In this document: piece after piece, positions 23,557 to 28,012 of the stretch
How positions within the stretch are numbered: position 1 is the stretch's first letter
How the letters are laid out: every line of letters begins with the position of its first letter
DNA from: Bacillota bacterium
Lineage (GTDB): Bacteria; Bacillota; Clostridia; Christensenellales; SZUA-584
Assembly: GCA_023408075.1 (NCBI GenBank)
Contig: JAEYKW010000020.1
Location: 1-28,012, forward strand
Length of the DNA stretch: 28,012 bases
Direction: 5' to 3'
Notes under the pieces: generated by a model
What the model was told of the DNA's origin: nothing
Seen by the model: only the letters and a program-made list of their open reading frames with translations
Databases searched by the model: none
Program-made: the position numbers and the translations under genes

Positions 23557-24183
23557 ATGAAAGTCATTCAAACAGCGGTGGGAGAACTGATGGCCAACGC
23601 GTTTGTGGTATATAAGGAAGGCTCAAGCAAGGCGTTCGTGGTGGACCCGGGTGCGGATTATGCGCGCGTCAAAGAGCGCCTCGACGATAACGGCATCACC
23701 GAGGTGACGCATATATTATTGACGCACGGCCATTTTGACCATATCGGTGCTGCAGCGCGGCTCGCAGCCGAAACCGGCGCGAAGGTGTGCATACACCGGC
23801 GCGACGCCGCAATGCTGCAAAGCGATACTCAAAGCCTTGCGGTGATGGTGGGCCTTTCCATCGAGCCTGTGGAGCCTGATGTCTTATTCGAAGGCGGCGA
23901 AATCATCGTCGCGGCGGATATTGAGGTGGAAGTGCTGCATACGCCAGGTCACTCGGGCGGCAGCGTCTGCTATCTTGCGGACGAAGCAATGTTTTCGGGA
24001 GATACGCTTTTTTATATGTCCTGCGGACGCACGGATTTTCCGGGCAGCGATGCGCGCGAATATGACCATTCGCTGCACGGTGTGATCGGCAGCCTTAAAA
24101 GAGACTACACTGTGTATACGGGACACGGCATCAAAACGACGCTTTTTGCGGAATTGCGCAATAACCCATTTCTTCAGCCATGA
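23557..24183 (+). CDS. Metallo-beta-lactamase fold hydrolase (glyoxalase II-like)
   Basis: This is a 208-residue single-domain metallo-beta-lactamase protein. The zinc motif THGHFDHIG gives His57, His59, Asp61 and His62. Further metal ligands are in HTPGHSGGSV (the third His), FSGDTLF (bridging Asp) and YTGHGIKTT (last His). The length and motif pattern resemble the YqgX/GloB-like hydrolases that sit downstream of rel-dtd in many Firmicutes. The substrate is not deducible; a thioester such as S-lactoylated bacillithiol or glutathione is the usual suggestion for relatives. AGGAGG precedes the ATG. The gene overlaps hemZ by four bases (ATGA). Confidence 0.9.
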   Translation: MKVIQTAVGELMANAFVVYKEGSSKAFVVDPGADYARVKERLDDNGITEVTHILLTHGHFDHIGAAARLAAETGAKVCIHRRDAAMLQSDTQSLAVMVGLSIEPVEPDVLFEGGEIIVAADIEVEVLHTPGHSGGSVCYLADEAMFSGDTLFYMSCGRTDFPGSDAREYDHSLHGVIGSLKRDYTVYTGHGIKTTLFAELRNNPFLQP

Positions 24184-25637
24184 CGGCGCTCTATACCACC
24201 CACCCCGAATACTTCAATGACGTCTGTGAATCGGTGCGTTTGTTTATCGACACGCGGCGTATCGAGCTTCTCGAGAAGCCCGAGGCTCCGGCACAAGGCA
24301 GCGCGGTGCTCCACACGCTGGAGCAAAACGGCGGCATGATGACGAGTACGGCCCGTTTTTTTATAGACGGCGCTTTTAAATCGGAAAACACGTTTACGGG
24401 CGCGATACCGGCAGGCGCACTCGAGAAAAAACGCGAGGCCAAGCGCGCGTCCAAAATCAGCGTTTACAGGGCACTGCTGTCCTGTTTTAAAACGCCGCTG
24501 CCATGGGGCTCGCTCACGGGCATACGCCCCACCAAGCTGCTGCGCGACAGCGAAGCGCTGCTCGGCGCTGATGAAGCGAGATCGCTTTTTTTGAATACCT
24601 TTGACGTGTCACCGCAGAAATACGCGCTGGCCAAATCCATCGTGGACGCGCAGGCCGGGCTTTTTCCCCAAGACGGAGAGCTCGATGTGTACATCGGCAT
24701 ACCGTTTTGCGTGACGCGCTGTGCATACTGCTCGTTCGCGTCATATACGCCCGAAGTGTTCAGAGGTGCGGAAGAAGAATATGTGCAAGCCCTGCTGGAG
24801 GAACTCGATTGCGCGGAGCCGATCATCAGCGGCAGGCGCGTGCGCGCGCTGTATGTGGGCGGCGGCACGCCGACGGCGCTCTCTCCGGCCAGTCTGGAAA
24901 AAGTATTGTCCCGCGCGGCACAGCTCGCGCGGTATGCGGATGAATTCACGGTGGAAGCGGGCCGCCCCGATACCATCACGGCTGAAAAGCTGGATATGAT
25001 CAAGGCTTCGGGCGCACGGCGGCTCAGCGTGAACGCGCAGACGATGTTCGACGAAACGCTGCAGCGCATCGGACGGCGGCATACGGCAGCCGAGTTTCTC
25101 GCCGCGTATGAACTTGCGGCGCAGGCGGGGTTTGATGCCGTCAATGTGGATCTGATCGCGGGGCTGCCGGGCGAGACGGAGGCGCACATGGAACAGTCGC
25201 TGCGGCAGGTGATGGCACTGAGCCCCGAAAATATCACGGTGCATACGCTCGCCGTGAAGCGCGCGTCCAAGTTTGCGGAAGCCAATGTGGGCGCGTTTCC
25301 CACCGATATGCAGACGGCAGCGTCACTCGAAAAAGCGCATGCGATGCTTGAAGCGGCGGGCTATCACGCCTATTACATGTACCGCCAGAAGTACATGAAG
25401 GGCAGCCTTGAAAACGCGGGCTATACGCGGCAGGGCAAGGCGTGCCTTTACAATATCGACAACATGGAAGAGCTTTGCGATGTGCTGGCTTTCGGCGCGG
25501 GCGCAATCTCAAAGCGGCTTTTTAACGGCGGCGCACGTATTGAGCGCGCAGCCAATGTGAAGGACTTAAAGGGATATATCGGTCGGTGCGCCGAAATGGC
25601 GGACGCCAAACGTGGGCTTTTTGACAACATGGTTTAG
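24180..25637 (+). CDS. hemZ: Radical SAM coproporphyrinogen dehydrogenase-like protein HemZ
   Basis: HemZ is a HemN-related radical SAM enzyme, annotated as oxygen-independent coproporphyrinogen III oxidase of Firmicutes. The 485-residue product has an N-terminal HemZ-specific domain (about 1-165) containing SLTGIRPTKLL. The radical SAM core has CVTRCAYC (Cys177, Cys181, Cys184) binding the [4Fe-4S] cluster, then YVGGGTPTAL and TVEAGRPDT. KYMKGSLENAGYTRQGKACLYN is characteristic of HemZ and separates it from HemN and HemW. No other haem genes are in the window, so whether the organism makes haem cannot be judged. It ends the recJ operon; no terminator is visible. Confidence 0.92.
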   Translation: MTALYTTHPEYFNDVCESVRLFIDTRRIELLEKPEAPAQGSAVLHTLEQNGGMMTSTARFFIDGAFKSENTFTGAIPAGALEKKREAKRASKISVYRALLSCFKTPLPWGSLTGIRPTKLLRDSEALLGADEARSLFLNTFDVSPQKYALAKSIVDAQAGLFPQDGELDVYIGIPFCVTRCAYCSFASYTPEVFRGAEEEYVQALLEELDCAEPIISGRRVRALYVGGGTPTALSPASLEKVLSRAAQLARYADEFTVEAGRPDTITAEKLDMIKASGARRLSVNAQTMFDETLQRIGRRHTAAEFLAAYELAAQAGFDAVNVDLIAGLPGETEAHMEQSLRQVMALSPENITVHTLAVKRASKFAEANVGAFPTDMQTAASLEKAHAMLEAAGYHAYYMYRQKYMKGSLENAGYTRQGKACLYNIDNMEELCDVLAFGAGAISKRLFNGGARIERAANVKDLKGYIGRCAEMADAKRGLFDNMV

Positions 25638-25757
25638 ACAGCTCTGATTTGATCTATTGACACTTTATGTTAGGTAAACGCTGATTATCTAAGCGCCGTA
25701 TTCATGGCTATTACTTAATCATTGTTTATTTAAGAATAATCAATAAGGAGCCACGAC
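25638..25757 (+). other. AT-rich spacer before the glucosyltransferase-like gene
   Basis: A perfect -35 box TTGACA lies near 25679, but the hexamer at the right distance is a poor -10 (GCTGAT). No terminator for hemZ is visible. A promoter for the next gene is expected here but cannot be fixed. Confidence 0.3.
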
Positions 25758-27329
25758 ATGGGCCATTCAATCGCTGTTGCCTGCAGGGATTTTGGCGGCT
25801 ATCTCAAAAGGAACAAAGCCATTCTGCTGTCCTTCGTGTTTGCGTTCGCCTGCTACGGGTTTATGCTGACCCATTATTCTCTGAAGATCGACGAAGAAAC
25901 GTGGATAAAAAACACTGATCCGTCACTGATCAATTTATGGCTCAAGCAGGGCCGCTTTGGCCTATACGTGTTCGATCTGATTTTCACCCCCCTGGGCCGG
26001 TATATCCCGCTGCTGTGGGATGCGCTGGCAATCATCCTCTGGACGTTCGCAGGCATCCTTTTCTCGTTTTGCATATCAATATTCTCACAAAGATTCAGCC
26101 GCTTTTCGGTGTTCGCTTTCTGTGCCGTGTTCGCCTCCGTGCCCTTTGTTGTCGGAGAGGTTATTTCTTTTTCTATGTTTAATATGCAGCAGGCACTTGC
26201 CATGGTTCTCATGGCGCTTTCAGTTTGCTTCTTATTTATATACTTTCAATACCGGCACAAAGGACTGCCGGTAATCAGCGCGTTATTGCTTTTTGCAGCG
26301 GCATCGTTTTATCAGGCATTTCCTGCGGTATTTATATCGGCGACTGTGATATATGGCTTGCTGATGATACTCAAAGACCCGGCTTTGAAATTAAGGCCTT
26401 TGATGATGGATATTCTGCGGGCTGCAGCCGTGTTTATATCGGGGGTCGGGCTTTATTACATTGCCAATCTGATCATCACAACGTACGCGGCTCCGGGAGG
26501 AGAGGGCTATTTCAGCAGCGCCTATATCGGGTGGAACAACGGCTCCGGCGTCATCGTTCCGCTGCTCAGAACGGCAAAAAGAAGCCTTTATGTGCTGGCC
26601 GGTCAGGACATTGTCGGCGGCTTATCCATGCTGCTGACGACAGGCTTGTTCATCGTCTGCGCGGCAGCTTCTCTGCGCCAAGCAGCAGCCCGCAGAGTGC
26701 TTATGCTTGTATTTTTACTGCTGATGCTGCTGTCCATGTTCTCGCTTCAGTTCGTGTTTGCGATGCCGAATATTGTAGGCCGTACATATCTCGCGGTTCC
26801 GCTTGTCTGCGCGATGATTGTTTTTCTGGTATTGAATGCCGTCCGCTTGAAATGGGCGAAGGCCTTGTCTGCCGTGATCGTCTGCTTCATGCTTGCCTTC
26901 AACGTGTACAGCCTTAACCTCTACTTTTATGAAAGCCATCAATCTTACATCAAAGACAAACAGTTTGCGCAAAGCTTGTCAGACGGGATTGACGCCCAAG
27001 GATATAACGGCAGCGGAAAAGCGATTGTGCTGATTGGGCAATACAGGCCTGAAACGCAGATTCCGGATTACGGGCCTGCGACCGGATCGTTTTTTAATTG
27101 GGACGGCGGGAATATACGGCGTATGGTTGACTTTTTGCAGGCGGAAGGGTATTCTTTGCAGTATCCGTCGAAAGAGCAGATAGTGGGCGGTTTAAAGCGG
27201 AGTGAAGCCATGCCGCCGTGGCCGGAAGAAGGCAGCATAGCCCAAACGAAGGACAGCATAGTGATCAAACTATCCCCTGTTTCGCCGCAATGGTATGTCA
27301 TTAACGGTATTGAGGAACCGGACTCATAA
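25758..27329 (+). CDS. Polytopic membrane protein, GtrII-type glucosyltransferase family
   Basis: This 523-residue protein has about ten to twelve membrane segments, starting with residues 21-41, and a soluble C-terminal tail of about 120 residues (from about 400) that would face outside. An acidic cluster right after the first helix (KIDEETW, Asp45-Glu47), followed by LKQGRFGLYVFDLI, fits the Glucos_trans_II domain of GT-C enzymes. Those enzymes move a sugar from undecaprenyl phosphate onto a surface glycan, as in serotype-converting GtrII. Assignment rests on pattern memory, not a search. AAGGAG lies seven bases before the ATG. It stands alone between housekeeping operons and its codon choice looks more AT-rich than its neighbours, which hints at acquisition. 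Confidence 0.65.
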   Translation: MGHSIAVACRDFGGYLKRNKAILLSFVFAFACYGFMLTHYSLKIDEETWIKNTDPSLINLWLKQGRFGLYVFDLIFTPLGRYIPLLWDALAIILWTFAGILFSFCISIFSQRFSRFSVFAFCAVFASVPFVVGEVISFSMFNMQQALAMVLMALSVCFLFIYFQYRHKGLPVISALLLFAAASFYQAFPAVFISATVIYGLLMILKDPALKLRPLMMDILRAAAVFISGVGLYYIANLIITTYAAPGGEGYFSSAYIGWNNGSGVIVPLLRTAKRSLYVLAGQDIVGGLSMLLTTGLFIVCAAASLRQAAARRVLMLVFLLLMLLSMFSLQFVFAMPNIVGRTYLAVPLVCAMIVFLVLNAVRLKWAKALSAVIVCFMLAFNVYSLNLYFYESHQSYIKDKQFAQSLSDGIDAQGYNGSGKAIVLIGQYRPETQIPDYGPATGSFFNWDGGNIRRMVDFLQAEGYSLQYPSKEQIVGGLKRSEAMPPWPEEGSIAQTKDSIVIKLSPVSPQWYVINGIEEPDS

Positions 27330-27343
27330 CAAGATGTTTACGG

Positions 27344-27383
27344 GCGAGCCGCAATTAAAAAAACAAGTTGACATAAAGGCTCG
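27344..27383 (+). promoter_or_regulatory. 7-bp inverted repeat spanning the yceD -35 region
   Basis: GCGAGCC (27344-27350) and GGCTCGC (27377-27383) are exact reverse complements. The right arm lies inside the promoter spacer and the -35 box lies between the arms. It could be an operator, or a weak terminator hairpin for the upstream gene without a T run. Confidence 0.35.
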
Positions 27384-27395
27384 CTTAAAATATAA
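27367..27395 (+). promoter_or_regulatory. Consensus sigmaA promoter of yceD-rpmF
   Basis: Perfect TTGACA (27367-27372), a 17-base spacer and perfect TATAAT (27390-27395). This is the strongest promoter in the window, as expected for a ribosomal protein transcript. The leader is about 30 bases. Confidence 0.92.
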
Positions 27396-27433
27396 TTTTA
27401 CACGTTGACGATTGCCTAGGGGCAGGTAAAGGT

Positions 27434-27934
27434 ATGAAAATTGATTTAAAAGAAGCTCTGCTCGGCGAGGGCGAGCTTTATTCGTCGGAATATCACGGCT
27501 CATTTGAAGGGATTGAATTTCTCGGTGAGCGCTATGATTTTCCGCAGGGCATTGACGTGACGGCGGATTACCGCTACGACGGAGAAGGCGTGATTGTGAC
27601 CGGACGCTTTAACGCAAAGGCGACCGTGAACTGCGCAAGATGCTTGAAACCCTTTCTGTATACGATCGGTTTTAATTTTGCCGAGTATTATAAAAAGCAG
27701 CCGGAAGAAGGCGAGTATGAGTTCGCTTGCGAAACCATTGAGCTCGACCGGATGCTGGAAGACAATGTGGTGGTCAATCTTCCCACGCGCTTTTTATGCC
27801 GGGAAGACTGCAAAGGACTTTGCAGCCACTGCGGGAAAGACTTAAACGAAGGCGAATGCGGCTGTCGGCCAGACATTGATCCGGACAATCCGTTTGCCGG
27901 TCTTTCAAAACTGTACGATGACGAGGAGGTGTAG
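27434..27934 (+). CDS. yceD: DUF177 protein YceD
   Basis: YceD is a small conserved protein encoded just before rpmF in most bacteria. It has been linked to 23S rRNA accumulation or ribosome assembly, but its activity is not established. The 166-residue product has the family features: an N-terminal beta-rich domain, CARCLKPF, NLPTRFLCREDCKGLCSHCG and a further GECGC. The Cys pairs suggest a bound metal. The acidic tail is typical. It is driven by the consensus promoter 62 bases upstream, and the rpmF start follows four bases after the stop. Confidence 0.93.
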   Translation: MKIDLKEALLGEGELYSSEYHGSFEGIEFLGERYDFPQGIDVTADYRYDGEGVIVTGRFNAKATVNCARCLKPFLYTIGFNFAEYYKKQPEEGEYEFACETIELDRMLEDNVVVNLPTRFLCREDCKGLCSHCGKDLNEGECGCRPDIDPDNPFAGLSKLYDDEEV

Positions 27935-27938
27935 ATAA

Positions 27939-28012
27939 ATGGCGGTACCAAAGAGAAGAACATCCAAACAGCGCACACATACAAGAAAGTCTGCAAACTA
28001 TAAGCTGACGGC
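27939..28012 (+). CDS. rpmF: 50S ribosomal protein L32, N-terminal part (cut by window edge)
   Basis: The frame reads MAVPKRRTSKQRTHTRKSAN and a few more residues to the end of the window, the standard N-terminus of L32, a short zinc-ribbon protein of the large ribosomal subunit. Only 24 of about 60 codons are present, so the zinc-binding Cys residues cannot be checked. GAGGAGGTG (27923-27931), inside the end of yceD, is a strong ribosome binding site. Confidence 0.95.
   Translation, partial: MAVPKRRTSKQRTHTRKSANYKLT

Noticed and set aside
1..28012. CRISPR arrays, tRNA or rRNA genes, toxin-antitoxin or defence islands
   Set aside because: No regularly spaced repeats, cloverleaf segments or known defence genes were recognised on reading both strands; apart from the first 125 bases, the content is mainly conserved housekeeping.

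Overview
The window is a chromosomal segment of housekeeping genes from a member of the Bacillota, most likely an anaerobic Clostridia-type organism. This is inferred from the gram-positive replicative polymerase PolC, the anaerobic-type radical SAM enzyme HemZ, the non-mevalonate isoprenoid genes, strong AGGAGG ribosome binding sites, frequent TTG starts and the gene order. Base composition looks moderately GC-rich in genes and AT-rich in several spacers (not computed). Almost every gene lies on the + strand. No tRNA, rRNA or CRISPR array was recognised.

Layout. 1-125: the 3' end of an insertion sequence, probably IS30 family. 155-3448: strong promoter, structured leader, rpsB-tsf, a terminator, then pyrH-frr. 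3445-8590: an envelope and isoprenoid run made of a small PASTA-like ORF, uppS, cdsA, dxr, rseP and ispG. 8617-13258: polC and a small GNAT protein, closed by a terminator at 13321. 13342-15724: an AT-rich control region with several inverted repeats, then an LDH-family dehydrogenase and a malic enzyme, then a terminator at 15758. 15793-16080: a non-coding stretch with nested inverted repeats. 16087-18502: strong promoter, secD-secF, hairpin. 18595-25637: recJ-relA-dtd-metallohydrolase-hemZ, tightly packed. 25758-27329: a lone membrane protein of the GtrII glucosyltransferase type. 27367-28012: a consensus promoter, yceD (DUF177), then the start of rpmF, cut by the window edge.

How the genes work together. 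rpsB, tsf, frr, dtd and rpmF serve translation; pyrH feeds pyrimidine nucleotides. dxr and ispG are two steps of the MEP pathway, whose products UppS elongates to the undecaprenyl carrier; cdsA makes CDP-diacylglycerol; RseP and SecDF act at the same membrane. PolC and RecJ serve replication and repair, and the Rel protein links starvation to (p)ppGpp. The dehydrogenase and malic enzyme pair sits at the pyruvate/malate node.

Nothing here is clearly a new system. The points most worth a second look are: the LDH-family enzyme carries Arg where lactate dehydrogenases usually carry the specificity residue Gln102, and it is next to a malic enzyme; a degenerate copy of the polC 3' end lies downstream of the GNAT gene; DXR has lost a conserved active-site His; a PASTA-like mini-gene sits between frr and uppS; and rpsB, the LDH-family gene and yceD have structured control regions.
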